Shown here: piece by piece, positions 29,789 to 39,108 of the stretch
Layout of the letters: each line of letters starts with the position of its first letter
How positions within the stretch are numbered: position 1 is the stretch's first letter
Assembly (NCBI RefSeq): GCF_036924525.1
Contig: NZ_JAZHRU010000001.1
Location: forward strand, 682,001-746,000
Direction of reading: 5' to 3'
DNA length: 64,000 nucleotides
Origin: Bradyrhizobium sp. AZCC 1719
GTDB taxonomy: Bacteria; Pseudomonadota; Alphaproteobacteria; Rhizobiales; Xanthobacteraceae
Notes under the pieces: model-generated
Seen by the model: the letters and a program-made list of their open reading frames with translations, nothing else
What the model was told of the DNA's origin: nothing
Database searches by the model: none
Translations under genes and position numbers: made by a program

Positions 29789-31492
29789 CTAATGCTGCAA
29801 TCTCACCCCCAACATCACCACCGTCGATGCCGTGCTATTCCCCGCCAGGTTCGAATCCAGCCAGTCGCGCCGCAGCGTGCCCCTGAGCCAGACATTGCGG
29901 TTCATCTTGTAGATGGCCTCGCCTGACACCGCGTAGATCTTGTCGCGCCTCGGATTGCCCTGATAGTCGAGCGAGCCCCAGGTGAACTTACCGATCGCGG
30001 TCAGCCAGCGGCGGAAGTCGTGGTCGACTTCGACGGTGTAGACATGCGTCAGCACGCCCGACGTGCCCGGCAGCGTGGTCTCCGTGATCGTGGTATCGGA
30101 ATAGAATTTTGCCGTCGTCAGCGGCGTTGCGGTCCAGACCAGCGAGGACGAGACGAGCAGGCCCTCCAGGCGATCGAGCCTCGGATCGACATAGTCGCGC
30201 GCGGCGTAGCCGACGGCGATTTCGCCGGTCAATAGCCGCGAGAATTCGAAGCTGGTGCCGCCCTTGACGTAGCCGCCACTGGAATCGCGCGCAAATCCGC
30301 TGCGGTCGAGCCTGACGTCATGCACGCGGCTGTCACCCTGCACTTCCACGAACGGCTTTATGCCCGGCTTCAAATCATAGCTGACGCGGCCGACGCCGCC
30401 GTACTGGCTGAAATTGCGGTCGTCGTTGGTGGTTGACGTGCCGTCGGTGAGTTTTGAGTTGGTGTAGTCGGTGCGGTCGACGGTGGCGCCGGCGGAAACC
30501 TGCAGCCGGTTGAAGCTCTGGTCGACGCCGACAGTGGTGCCCAGCGTGGTGTAGATCGGATATCTGGCGAGGCCGGCCTGCACGTTCGGACTGCCGGGAT
30601 TGTCGGTCGAGACGAACAAGCGACCCTGCGCGGTCAGCCTCGTGTCGCGGCTGACGTCGAGCCGGCCGTCGACATGGCCGATGAAGTTGGGCCGGTCGAC
30701 ATCGAGCGGCGCCGACAGCGGCGTGCCGTCCGCGTTCGGCGTGAGATTGCTGCCGTAGCCGGTGAAGGAGCCGCGCAGATCGGCCACCAGCGCATGACGC
30801 TCCCAGTCGGAGACCGCCAAAAATTCCGGCGCGATCACATAGAACGGCTTGCCTTGCGCGGGGACGAGCCGGCCGGGATTGGTGTCGTAGCCGCCCGAGA
30901 ATTCGACCGCGGATTTGATCAGGAAGCTGCCGGCGTAATCGCCGACCGCGCCGAACGGATCGTCATCGATCCTGAGACGCTTGCGCGGCGGCTGCCCCAT
31001 CACCGTGCCCGCCATTGCCGGCGGGATCGGTGTTTTATGCGCCGACTCCGATGGAGGAATCGACAGCCGCAGCCGCGTGTTCGACGCAATTGGCGGCGGC
31101 GGACTGCCGGGTCCGACCGGCGGCTTCGGCTTCACTTGCCCCGGATAGTATTTCGGCTTCTTGCGCTTGCGGTTGAGCGAATCGTAGCCGATGTCGGCTG
31201 CGCCGCTCGCGGCCGGCAGACCGTATTTCGGGATCTGCCCGATCCGCGACGGCGCGGGCTTGTCGCTCTCCTGCAGCTTCGTGCTGTTGAGGGGATCGTT
31301 CACCTCTGCCGCCGTCCGGCGCAGCGGCGAATCCGGCGGCGGCATCTGGCTGGTGCGGCTTGAGCTGAACAGGTCCGGCGTGAGGGTTTGCGCGCGCACT
31401 GCGGTTCCGGTCAGGGCGATCAGCGCAAGGCACGGCAAGGCTGCGCGGAAGAGGCGCGCGCGGCTGTTCCGGCCCGATGCTGGCCCCGCCAT
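29789..31492 (-). CDS. Outer-membrane beta-barrel protein
   Basis: A 567-residue protein from ATG 31492. A signal peptide (ARLFRAALPCLALIALTGTAVRAQ) is followed by a Pro/Lys-rich linker of about 150 residues. From about residue 190 to the end, alternating polar/hydrophobic strands with short turns are visible (FLIKSAVEFSGGYDTNP, LQVSAGATVDRTDYTNSKL, FEFSRLLTGEIAVGYAARDYVD, TASTVVMLGVRLQH), the last ending near an aromatic/His terminus. This pattern fits the outer-membrane beta-barrel family of rhizobia, in which the ligand is usually unknown. The in-frame extension to 31558 is hydrophobic but lacks a ribosome site. It is divergent from kdsD. Confidence 0.82.
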   Translation of the reverse strand: MAGPASGRNSRARLFRAALPCLALIALTGTAVRAQTLTPDLFSSSRTSQMPPPDSPLRRTAAEVNDPLNSTKLQESDKPAPSRIGQIPKYGLPAASGAADIGYDSLNRKRKKPKYYPGQVKPKPPVGPGSPPPPIASNTRLRLSIPPSESAHKTPIPPAMAGTVMGQPPRKRLRIDDDPFGAVGDYAGSFLIKSAVEFSGGYDTNPGRLVPAQGKPFYVIAPEFLAVSDWERHALVADLRGSFTGYGSNLTPNADGTPLSAPLDVDRPNFIGHVDGRLDVSRDTRLTAQGRLFVSTDNPGSPNVQAGLARYPIYTTLGTTVGVDQSFNRLQVSAGATVDRTDYTNSKLTDGTSTTNDDRNFSQYGGVGRVSYDLKPGIKPFVEVQGDSRVHDVRLDRSGFARDSSGGYVKGGTSFEFSRLLTGEIAVGYAARDYVDPRLDRLEGLLVSSSLVWTATPLTTAKFYSDTTITETTLPGTSGVLTHVYTVEVDHDFRRWLTAIGKFTWGSLDYQGNPRRDKIYAVSGEAIYKMNRNVWLRGTLRRDWLDSNLAGNSTASTVVMLGVRLQH

Positions 31493-31686
31493 CACGATAA
31501 AATATACCCCAACAAAAACAGATACTTGGTGGACGAATGCCGAACACTCGCGGAACACGTCGTTAATGGAGTTAAAACAATTATGGTTAATGAGCCGTTG
31601 AGGGCGGCAGCCCCGCGTCGCTTCGCCGGACGGCCCATGCTATGCAGGGGTTCGGGGCGCGAAGCCCCTCCTTCCCTGGGACAGAC

Positions 31687-32700
31687 ATGGCCAATCCGAA
31701 TCCGCTGATGGTACAATCATCCGGCTCTGAACCCGCTGATGCCGCCGTCCAATCGGCGCTGCGCACGCTCGATGCCGAGGGCAGCGGCATCGCCGCGATC
31801 GCGGCGGCGCTGCAGTCCGATCTCCGCGCACCCTTTGTCGCCGCCACCGATCTGATCCGGAACGCCAAGGGACGGCTGATCGTCACTGGGCTCGGCAAGT
31901 CGGGCCATATCGGCCGCAAGGTCGCCGCGACCTTCGCCTCCACCGGCACGCCCGCCTTCTTCGTCCATGCGGCCGAAGCGAGCCATGGCGACCTCGGGAT
32001 GATCACGCCCGACGACGTCATCCTGGCGCTATCGTGGTCCGGCGAGCAGCCGGAGATGAAGAATCTGATCACCTATGCCAAGCGCTTCCGCATTGCCGTG
32101 ATCGCCATGACGGCGGAGCGCGAATCTTCCCTCGCCAAGGCGGCCGGCATCGCGCTGACGCTGCCGAAGGCGCGCGAGGCCTGCCCGCACAATCTCGCCC
32201 CGACCACCTCTTCCCTGATGATGCTGGCGCTCGGCGACGCGCTGGCGATCGCGCTGCTGGAAGGCCGCGGCTTTACCTCGGTCGATTTCAGCGTGCTGCA
32301 TCCCGGCGGCAAGCTCGGCGCGCTCCTGAAATACACCCGCGACCTCATGCATACCGGCGACGCGGTGCCGTTGAAGCCGCTCGGCACCAGCATGTCCGAG
32401 GCGCTGGTCGAGATGACGTCCAAGGGCTTTGGCTGTGTCGGCATTGTCGATGCACGCGGCCACATCGTCGGCATTGTCACGGACGGCGACCTGCGCCGCC
32501 ATATGGGGCCGCAGCTCATGTCGGCCACCGTCGACGAGGTGATGACGAGGAATCCGAAGACGATCGACCGCGACGTGCTGGCCGGCGAGGCGCTGGAGAT
32601 CCTCAACTCCTCGAAAATCACGACGCTGATCGTGACCGACGCCAGCAAGCCGATCGGCATCGTGCACCTGCACGATTTCCTGCGCGCGGGCGTGGCGTAG
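31687..32700 (+). CDS. kdsD: Arabinose-5-phosphate isomerase (KdsD/KpsF family)
   Basis: A 337-residue protein from ATG 31687. The SIS sugar-phosphate isomerase domain spans about 45-175 (GRLIVTGLGKSGHIGRKVAATFASTGTPAFFVHAAEASHGDLGMI, ALSWSGEQPEMKNL), followed by SVLHPGGKLGA. Two CBS domains cover about 215-337 (VGIVDARGHIVGIVTDGDLRRHM, LIVTDASKPIGIVHLHDFLRAGVA). The enzyme converts ribulose 5-phosphate to arabinose 5-phosphate, the first step of Kdo synthesis for lipopolysaccharide. Its divergent neighbour is an outer-membrane barrel, consistent with an envelope theme. Confidence 0.93.
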   Translation: MANPNPLMVQSSGSEPADAAVQSALRTLDAEGSGIAAIAAALQSDLRAPFVAATDLIRNAKGRLIVTGLGKSGHIGRKVAATFASTGTPAFFVHAAEASHGDLGMITPDDVILALSWSGEQPEMKNLITYAKRFRIAVIAMTAERESSLAKAAGIALTLPKAREACPHNLAPTTSSLMMLALGDALAIALLEGRGFTSVDFSVLHPGGKLGALLKYTRDLMHTGDAVPLKPLGTSMSEALVEMTSKGFGCVGIVDARGHIVGIVTDGDLRRHMGPQLMSATVDEVMTRNPKTIDRDVLAGEALEILNSSKITTLIVTDASKPIGIVHLHDFLRAGVA

Positions 32701-32710
32701 GTTGGCGCTT

Positions 32711-32790
32711 GTCATTCCGGGGCGCGTCGAAGACGCGAACCCGGAATCTCGAGATTCCGGGTTCGATGCTGCGCATCGCCCCGGAATGAC
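32711..32790. repeat. Perfect-armed palindromic repeat, GTCATTCCGG type, copy 2
   Basis: GTCATTCCGGGGCG at one end and CGCCCCGGAATGAC at the other are exact reverse complements; an inner palindrome AACCCGGAATCTCGAGATTC sits between. It could act as a terminator for kdsD, but no T run follows. Related copy at 12062. Confidence 0.8.
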
Positions 32791-32792
32791 GG

Positions 32793-33344
32793 TCAGAGCG
32801 GAAACCTTGCCGCGTTCTCCTCCAGCGGCAGCGCCAGTCCGTTCGCGAGATACGACACGGTGCGATAGAATCCACACAGCAGGATGATCTCGAATATTTT
32901 CGCCTCGTCGTAATGCGCCGACAGCGCCGCAAATTCGGCGTCATCGAGCGTGGCGCGCTCATGCAGCGCATCGACGGCGGCGATCAGGGCCTGCTCTGCC
33001 AGCGACCAGCATGCGTCGGTGGCGGCGCCGAGCACGGTGGCGCGGACCTGCTCTTCCGTCAGATGCGCGGCTTCCGCAAACGTCGTGACATGCACGCCCC
33101 ATTCGTACTCGCAGCCCGTTCGCGCGCAGGTACGGTCGATGACGATCTCGCGCTCCCGCAAACTAAGCGGCCCGCGATCCAGCAGGCTGCCGGCGCGGAA
33201 TTTCTCCCAGGCGCGCGCATTGCCCGCCATGACGCGAAACAGCACGAGCGGCGGCGCGCCGCGCATGATGCGGTCGAACTGCTCGGCAATGTCAGGTGCG
33301 TAAGGCGGCTCAAGTGGCGCGATGCGCGGCACGGTTTGTGACAT
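32793..33344 (-). CDS. Carboxymuconolactone-decarboxylase (AhpD-like) family protein
   Basis: A 183-residue protein from ATG 33344, with GGAG six bases upstream (in-frame ATG 33356 is an alternative). The AhpD-like helical core includes LSLREREIVIDRTCARTGCEYEWGVHVTTFAEAAHLTEEQV. The two Cys residues are separated by four residues here, while peroxidase-active AhpD has CxxC, so classical alkylhydroperoxide reductase activity is doubtful. Later segments AEQALIAAVDALHE and FEIILLCGFYRTVSYLANGL complete the fold. Likely a cytoplasmic enzyme of unknown substrate. Confidence 0.85.
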   Translation of the reverse strand: MSQTVPRIAPLEPPYAPDIAEQFDRIMRGAPPLVLFRVMAGNARAWEKFRAGSLLDRGPLSLREREIVIDRTCARTGCEYEWGVHVTTFAEAAHLTEEQVRATVLGAATDACWSLAEQALIAAVDALHERATLDDAEFAALSAHYDEAKIFEIILLCGFYRTVSYLANGLALPLEENAARFPL

Positions 33345-33419
33345 GGCCAACTCCATTGCTACTAATACAGTAGCTATGCTACATTTTTTGTAGCATACTG
33401 GCAAGGAGATGATGGAGCG

Positions 33420-33866
33420 CTAAGCCACCGCCACCGTCAGGCTGGCGCCATCGGCCTGCACTACCCTGACGCGGCTGCCGGCCGGCGCGTCGGGGCCGGC
33501 GACACGCCAGATCGTGTCGTCGATCCGCACGGTGCCGGTGCCGCCGACGATCGGCTTTTCCAGCGTGAACTCCCGGCCGATCAGCGCCTTGGTCCGGTTG
33601 TTGAGAAACGGGTTGCTCAGGCTGCGGCTGCCTTCGCTGCGCGCAAAGTGCCGCCAGGCCGGTACCGCGGCAACCGCGAACACCGCAAACATCAGGAGCT
33701 GCGTCTGCCAAGACGGGCTGATCGCAAACGACACGAGCCCGACCAATAGCGCCGCGAGCCCGAGCCAGAACATGAAGACACCCGGCGCGAGCAATTCCAG
33801 CGCCATCAGGACGAAGCCGAAGATCAGCCAATTCCAGGTGCCTAACGTCGAGAATATGTCGGTCAT
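33420..33866 (-). CDS. nfeD: NfeD-family membrane protein
   Basis: A 148-residue protein from ATG 33866. Membrane segments cover about 12-32, 33-48 and 55-69 (LIFGFVLMALELLAPGVFMFWLGLAALLVGL, LLMFAVFAVAAVPAW). The C-terminal beta-barrel (OB-like) domain, about 90-148, has LIGREFTLEKPIVGGTGTVRIDDTIWRVAG, typical of NfeD. NfeD proteins without the protease domain partner with SPFH proteins, and that partner is the upstream gene (36 bp gap). The pair is thought to organise membrane microdomains or quality control. Confidence 0.92.
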   Translation of the reverse strand: MTDIFSTLGTWNWLIFGFVLMALELLAPGVFMFWLGLAALLVGLVSFAISPSWQTQLLMFAVFAVAAVPAWRHFARSEGSRSLSNPFLNNRTKALIGREFTLEKPIVGGTGTVRIDDTIWRVAGPDAPAGSRVRVVQADGASLTVAVA

Positions 33867-33902
33867 GACACGAACCTCTGATCGATCTTCCAGATCAAGC
33901 TC

Positions 33903-34904
33903 TCACCGCTGCGGCGTAACCGGCGGCGGGGTCGGGCCGGTATTCGGCACCGAGGAAGTCCGCCGTGCAGCGGCCGCAGCGGAAGCTGCGCTCTCGCCAA
34001 ACGTCGCCTTGGCGATCTCGCCAATGCCGGCGAGCGAGGACAGCACGGAAGTTGCTTCCAGCGGGATCATCAGGATCTTCTGGTTCGGCGAATCCGCGAA
34101 CTGTCCGAACGCCTTGATGTACTTGTCGGCGATAAAATAGTTCAACGCGGCGACATCGCCCTTGGCGATGGATTCGGAGACCATCTGCGTCGCCTTGGCT
34201 TCCGCCTCCGCCAGGCGCTCGCGCGCTTCGGCGTCGCGGAATGCGGCTTCGCGGCGGCCTTCGGCCTGCAAAATCTGACCCTGTTTGGCGCCTTCCGCGC
34301 GCAGGATTTCCGACTGGCGCTGGCCCTCGGCCTGCAGAATGTCGGCGCGCTTGACGCGCTCGGCCTTCATCTGACGGCCCATCGCTTCCACCAGGTCGGC
34401 CGGCGGCACGATGTCCTTGATCTCGATGCGGTTGACCTTGAGCCCCCATGGCGAGACGGCCGCATCAACCACGCGCAGCAGCCGCTCGTTGATCTCGTCG
34501 CGGTGCGACAGCACCTGGTCGAGGTCCATCGATCCCATCACCGAGCGGATGTTGGTCATGGTCAGAACGATGATGGCCTGCTCGAGATTAGCGACCTCGT
34601 AGCTTGCTTTCGCGGCGTCGAACACCTGGAAGAACGCGACGCCATCCACCGTCACGGTGGCGTTGTCCTTGGTGATCACCTCCTGCTCGGGAATGTTGAT
34701 CACCTGCTCCATCATGTTCATCTTGCGGCCGACGCGGTCGAAATAGGGAATGATGAGGTTCAACCCCGGCGACAGCGTGCGGGTGTATTTGCCGAACCGC
34801 TCGATGGTCCAATCATAGCCCTGCGGCACCGTTTTGACGCCCGCGAACAATGTGGCAATGACAAGTAGAACAAGGGCAATCGCGAAAATGTCGAAGCCAC
34901 TCAT
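33903..34904 (-). CDS. SPFH/Band 7 (stomatin, QmcA-like) membrane protein
   Basis: A 333-residue protein from ATG 34904. One membrane anchor ([20 protein letters not shown]) is followed by the SPFH domain, about 22-200 ([67 protein letters not shown]). A long coiled coil rich in Ala, Glu and Arg (about 185-250) gives oligomers, then a Pro-rich tail ends TPPPVTPQR. Together with nfeD downstream it forms the well-known SPFH-NfeD pair. Compared with HflK/HflC there is no partner protease gene. Confidence 0.93.
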   Translation of the reverse strand: MSGFDIFAIALVLLVIATLFAGVKTVPQGYDWTIERFGKYTRTLSPGLNLIIPYFDRVGRKMNMMEQVINIPEQEVITKDNATVTVDGVAFFQVFDAAKASYEVANLEQAIIVLTMTNIRSVMGSMDLDQVLSHRDEINERLLRVVDAAVSPWGLKVNRIEIKDIVPPADLVEAMGRQMKAERVKRADILQAEGQRQSEILRAEGAKQGQILQAEGRREAAFRDAEARERLAEAEAKATQMVSESIAKGDVAALNYFIADKYIKAFGQFADSPNQKILMIPLEATSVLSSLAGIGEIAKATFGESAASAAAAARRTSSVPNTGPTPPPVTPQR

Positions 34905-35078
34905 AAAGTCCCTCCAAAGCCGGCAAGGTGCGTTGCCTGGCGCGATCTCTCATTTGTCTGCAACGGCGCAGGCCCGGTTCAGCCGGCTGTTCTCAGTTTA
35001 CGATTATATAGCTAGGGAATCGTCTGCGGGCCACCAGATGTTCGTGGGCTCCGAACGGCGAGTTGGTTGTTGAGGTGG

Positions 35079-36113
35079 TTAAATCCAGCCTTGAAGCTCG
35101 CGCAAAACGAGTTGGCGGATCACGTCCATGCCGGGCTCGCTGTCGTTCAGGCAAGGAATCGCTGAAAACTGTTCGCCGCCGTTATGCCTGAAAATCTCGG
35201 CATTTTCCTGCGCGATCTCCTCCAGCGTCTCCAGGCAATCGGCGGAGAAGCCGGGCGTCACCACCACAATGCGTTTCACGCCATCTTTCGCCAGTTTTTC
35301 GATGGTCTTGTCGGTGTAGGGCTGCAACCACTCGTCGCTGCCGAAGCGCGATTGAAATGTCAGGACCAGTTTGGAGGCATCAAGGCCCAAGCGCTTGCGC
35401 AAGCTTTCCGTTGTTGCGACGCACTGCGTGTAATAGGGATCGCCCTTGTCGACATATTTCTGCGGCATGCCGTGGAACGACGCCACGATCAGTTCGGGCT
35501 GGAATGGCAGGGCCGCCAGATGTTCTGACATCGAGACGGCGAGCGCTTCGATGTACTCGGGATTGTCATAATAAGGCGGGCTTACCCGCAGCGTCGGCTG
35601 CGCGCGCATGTCGGCGAGCGCGCGAAACACCTCGTCGCAGACCGTCGCCGAGGTCGCCGCGGAATATTGCGGATAGAGCGGCACCACCAGCAGGCGATCG
35701 CAGCCTTGTGCAGCCAAGGCATCGATGCGCGAGCGGATCGACGGGTTGCCGTAGCGCATCGCCCAATCGATGACGACGTGCTCGCGATCGGCGATCGCCG
35801 CCGCGAGCTTTTCGGCCTGCGATCGCGTGATGGTCTTGAGCGGGGATTCGCCTCTCTCGGCGTTCCAGATCTTCTGGTAGTCGCGCGCCTTTCTGGCCGG
35901 ACGCACCCGCAGAATGATGCCGTTGAGAATCGCTTTCCAGACGAGGCCCTGATCCTCGATCACACGCGGGTCGGAGAGGAATTCCTTCAGGTAGACCCGC
36001 ACCCCCTGGGCATCGGCGGTGTCGGGCGTACCCAGATTGACCAGCAGCACGCCGATGCGTTGCTCCAGGGCTGCCGGCGCCGCTGCATTTCTGGGGGGGA
36101 CGACCGCGGTCAT
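35079..36113 (-). CDS. hemH: Ferrochelatase
   Basis: A 344-residue enzyme from ATG 36113 that inserts Fe(II) into protoporphyrin IX, the last step of protoheme synthesis, at the cytoplasmic face of the inner membrane. Visible features are GVLLVNLGTPD near residue 20, LYPQYSAATSATVCDEVF, the metal-site His in ASFHGMPQKY near 212 and the conserved Glu in TPGFSADCLETLEEI near 290. A short N-terminal extension rich in Ala is present. Alone in its transcription unit as far as seen; the divergent MAPEG gene begins 101 bp away. Confidence 0.96.
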   Translation of the reverse strand: MTAVVPPRNAAAPAALEQRIGVLLVNLGTPDTADAQGVRVYLKEFLSDPRVIEDQGLVWKAILNGIILRVRPARKARDYQKIWNAERGESPLKTITRSQAEKLAAAIADREHVVIDWAMRYGNPSIRSRIDALAAQGCDRLLVVPLYPQYSAATSATVCDEVFRALADMRAQPTLRVSPPYYDNPEYIEALAVSMSEHLAALPFQPELIVASFHGMPQKYVDKGDPYYTQCVATTESLRKRLGLDASKLVLTFQSRFGSDEWLQPYTDKTIEKLAKDGVKRIVVVTPGFSADCLETLEEIAQENAEIFRHNGGEQFSAIPCLNDSEPGMDVIRQLVLRELQGWI

Positions 36114-36214
36114 GATTTCGATGGCTTCGCGCGTTGCACCATCCTTGTCAAGATAACCGCCGGTTCGCTACGCTTCCCAACTGGCGGCTGGGCGCGCGTG
36201 CGCGGGGAGGAACC

Positions 36215-36613
36215 ATGACGATCGCCGAGTGGTGTGTTTTCGGAACGCTGATGCTGTATTTGCTGACGATCGCATCGGTCAAATGGGCCGCCTACGGCCG
36301 TTTCGACAATGCCAAGCCGCGCGACCCCGCCTTCTACCAGGACCCGATCCGCGCCCGTGCACTTGGCGCGCATCAGAACGGCATCGAGGCCTTTCCGTTC
36401 TTCGCAGTCGCCGTGCTGCTGGCGGAATTTCGGCTCGGGCCACAGCGCCTGATCGACGAACTCGCGATTCTGTTCGTGATCGTGCGGATCGCCTATGTCT
36501 TCACCTATCTCGGCAACCGCCCAACGCTGCGCTCGATCCTCTGGACGCTGGGGTTCGCAATCAACATCGCGATCTTCTTCATGCCGGCGATCAAGGCGTA
36601 TCTGCCGGCGTAG
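36215..36613 (+). CDS. MAPEG-family membrane protein
   Basis: A 132-residue protein with four hydrophobic segments, from ATG 36215 preceded by GGGGAGG. MAPEG features are the first helix ending in KWAAYGR, RARALGAHQNGIEAFPFFAVAVLLAEF in the second, RIAYVFTYLGNRPTLRSILWTLGF, and a final helix FFMPAIKAYL. Eukaryotic members are glutathione-dependent microsomal enzymes; bacterial members are mostly uncharacterised. The longer frame to 36134 would include promoter sequence of hemH and is rejected. Confidence 0.9.
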   Translation: MTIAEWCVFGTLMLYLLTIASVKWAAYGRFDNAKPRDPAFYQDPIRARALGAHQNGIEAFPFFAVAVLLAEFRLGPQRLIDELAILFVIVRIAYVFTYLGNRPTLRSILWTLGFAINIAIFFMPAIKAYLPA

Positions 36614-36643
36614 TGTGACATTGGGGGTCATACTGGTCTCTCA

Positions 36644-36734
36644 TCGTCATTGCGAGGAGCGCGAGCGACGAAGCAATCCATGTCTTGGCAAGCGGCGCTA
36701 TGGATTGCTTCGTCGCTTCGCTTCTCGCAATGAC
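36644..36734. repeat. Dispersed palindromic repeat, TCATTGCGAG/GAAGCAATCC type, copy 1
   Basis: TCGTCATTGCGAGGAGCG opens and CGCTTCTCGCAATGAC closes, with CGAAGCAATCCAT and ATGGATTGCTTCG inside, forming nested arms. A related copy lies at 40717. The rest of 36614-36984 contains nothing I can call apart from the ribosome site before the next gene. Confidence 0.85.
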
Positions 36735-36984
36735 CCGGAGATAGCGGCGCGCCCGGTTTATCGCCGCGTGCAGGATCAGTTTTAGGCGCGCGCCTTAGCA
36801 CCCTTTGATACAGCGGCAGGATTGGCTGATCGCTTTTTAGTTGTATCATATTAAGATTCCCTTAGAGCGTCATCCGGTACATTAGCCCGCCACCTGAGAA
36901 ACGGTGCCAAGACTGAGCTTTCCGTTTGCGGATTTCGCGCGAGAGAGCCATTGCCGCTTCCGCGGCGAACAGAGGGGGTGAAGT

Positions 36985-39054
36985 TTGCTTAGAGTTGCTG
37001 ATCCGAGCCTAGCAGGCTCCATTTCGCCGGCTGACGACGCTCCGCAACACGTCACGGCCGAGGCAAGCAGGTCGGAACGCACGGTCGTTCGACTGTTGCT
37101 AGCAAGCTGCCTTATGCTCTTCCTCGAGCTGGCGTTGATCCGATGGCTCGGCGCGAACGTCATACACCTGTCGTATTTCTCGAATTTCGTGCTCCTGGGT
37201 TCGTTCCTCGGTATCGGCGCGGGCTTCCTCATCAGCAGGAAAAGCTGGTCCATATGGTCAGCATCGATGCCGCTGCTGAGCATTCTCGTCGTGGGCGCGC
37301 TCTGGTTCCCCGTCACGATCGAACGGGCCGGGTCCGACCTAATCTATTTCACCGCGCTCGAAACCAGCGGCCCGCCCGCTTGGCTCGCACTGCCGATCAT
37401 TTTCGCGATGGTGGCAGTCATCATGGCGGGGCCAGCCGAAGTCGTGGGTCGCTGTTTCGGCAAACTGCCTCCCCTGACGGCATACCGCTACGATCTGATC
37501 GGATCGCTTCTCGGGATATCCGCGTTCACGGCTCTGAGCTTTCTGCATGCGCCGTCGGCGGCTTGGGGTTTCATCGCGTTCATCCTCTATCTGGCGTTGG
37601 CCACCCCGTCCCGCCGGATTGTGACGTGCGCATGGGCGCTGATGCTGGTCGGCAAGCTGTTGCTGGAGACGCTGGCTCCCGGCGTAAGCTGGTCTCCCTA
37701 CTACAAGGTCACTACCAGGGAAGTCGACGTGGCGGGCTCGAAACTGCTCGACATCGGCGTCAACGGAGTGCCCCACCAGGTGATGGCCCCCGCGAAGTGG
37801 AAGTTGGAGCAGGGTGAAGAAATTTACAGGACGCCCTATCTTCGGCTGCCCGGAAATCCCCTCGATGACGTTCTGATCATCGGAGCAGGGTCCGGGTCCG
37901 ACGTGGCGATCGCCCTGAGCAAGCAGGCCCGCCATGTCGATGCAGTCGACATCGACCCGCGAATTCTCAAGATCGGCATGGAGCAGAACCCCGACCGGCC
38001 ATACGCCGACAAGCGGGTGAAGATGCACACGAATGACGGACGGGCATTTCTCGAAAGCACGGACCGCAAGTACGACCTTGTTCTCTTCGCGCTGCCCGAC
38101 TCGCTGACACTGGTCAGCGGGGCCTCGCAGATCCGGCTCGAGTCATTCCTGTTCACGCAGGAAGCGCTGGCGTCCGTACGCGAGCACCTGAAACCCCACG
38201 GCGCCTTCGCCATGTATAATTACTACCGCGAGCGCTGGCTCATCGACAGGCTGGCCGGAACTGCCGCCACGGCATTCGGGCACGCTCCATGCGTCGACAC
38301 ATTCGTCCATGCGCAAGCGGTCATCACGATCGGGATGACAGCCGCGGACCAGCGCTGCGAAACGACCTGGACCCCGGATTCGCGCAATGGCGTGGTTTCT
38401 CCGGCAACCGACGATACGCCGTTTCTCTATTTCAAGGGCGGCTCTTTCCCTCCGCTCTATACGATTACGCTACTCGCTGTTCTCCTGACGTCCCTCGTCG
38501 CCGTACGCACGCTGGGAGGGCCGCTGCGGGACATGCGCCCCTATGCCGACCTGTTCTTCATGGGGGCGGCGTTCATGCTGCTGGAGACCAAGAACGTGGC
38601 GACCTTTGCGCTCCTTTTCGGCACCACGTGGTTCGTCAACGCGCTGGTCTTCGCCGGCGTCCTGGTCATCGTGCTCGCTGCGGTGGAGACGACGCGGAAG
38701 TTCCGGACGCCATCACTGCCCGTAGTCTACGCCGGGGTCGCCGCATCTCTGGCCTTGGCCTGGGTCATCCGTCCCGAGTGGCTGCTGCCTCTCCCCTTCG
38801 CGCCCAGGCTGCTGGCTGCGACCCTACTGGCATTCCTGCCGATCTATCTGGCGAACATAGCCTTCTCGAAGCGCTTCCAGAGTTCGTCGGACTCGCAGTC
38901 CGCATTTGCAATCAACCTGCTGGGAGCGATCGTCGGCGGTTGCCTGGAATATGCAGCGCTGATTACCGGATACAACAATCTCCTGATCGTGACGGGCCTG
39001 CTCTACCTCGCGGCTTTCCTCCTGATGCCCCGAACCGTCACTCGTTCCGGATGA
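36985..39054 (+). CDS. Membrane-fused spermidine-synthase-like protein
   Basis: A 689-residue protein that starts with TTG 36985, preceded by GAGGGGG nine bases upstream; the next ATG would remove part of the first helix. Residues 33-225 hold about seven membrane segments, with FLELALIRWLGANVIHLSYFSNFVLLGSFLGIGAGF. A spermine/spermidine-synthase-like Rossmann domain spans about 235-470, with VLIIGAGSGSDVAIALS and HVDAVDIDPRIL binding a SAM-type nucleotide and KYDLVLFALPDSLT. The C-terminal third is membranous again (TNVATFALLFGTTW-like KNVATFALLFGTTWFVNALVF). Whether it makes a polyamine is unclear; many such fused proteins have other roles. No partner decarboxylase adjoins. Confidence 0.82.
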   Translation: MLRVADPSLAGSISPADDAPQHVTAEASRSERTVVRLLLASCLMLFLELALIRWLGANVIHLSYFSNFVLLGSFLGIGAGFLISRKSWSIWSASMPLLSILVVGALWFPVTIERAGSDLIYFTALETSGPPAWLALPIIFAMVAVIMAGPAEVVGRCFGKLPPLTAYRYDLIGSLLGISAFTALSFLHAPSAAWGFIAFILYLALATPSRRIVTCAWALMLVGKLLLETLAPGVSWSPYYKVTTREVDVAGSKLLDIGVNGVPHQVMAPAKWKLEQGEEIYRTPYLRLPGNPLDDVLIIGAGSGSDVAIALSKQARHVDAVDIDPRILKIGMEQNPDRPYADKRVKMHTNDGRAFLESTDRKYDLVLFALPDSLTLVSGASQIRLESFLFTQEALASVREHLKPHGAFAMYNYYRERWLIDRLAGTAATAFGHAPCVDTFVHAQAVITIGMTAADQRCETTWTPDSRNGVVSPATDDTPFLYFKGGSFPPLYTITLLAVLLTSLVAVRTLGGPLRDMRPYADLFFMGAAFMLLETKNVATFALLFGTTWFVNALVFAGVLVIVLAAVETTRKFRTPSLPVVYAGVAASLALAWVIRPEWLLPLPFAPRLLAATLLAFLPIYLANIAFSKRFQSSSDSQSAFAINLLGAIVGGCLEYAALITGYNNLLIVTGLLYLAAFLLMPRTVTRSG

Positions 39055-39071
39055 CGGGACATCTTGGGTTC

Positions 39072-39108
39072 AGGGTGGGCACGTCGCTTACGCTCCTTTG
39101 CCCACCCT
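39072..39108. repeat. Inverted repeat after the spermidine-synthase-like gene
   Basis: AGGGTGGGCA (39072-39081) and TGCCCACCCT (39099-39108) are perfect complements around 17 nt. It may end transcription of the upstream gene, though no T run follows; short GGGTGGGCA palindromes of this kind are also dispersed in such genomes. Confidence 0.6.

Noticed and set aside
32793..33344. AhpD peroxidase
   Set aside because: The Cys residues are in a CxxxxC arrangement, not the CxxC needed by AhpD, so only the broad family is reported.
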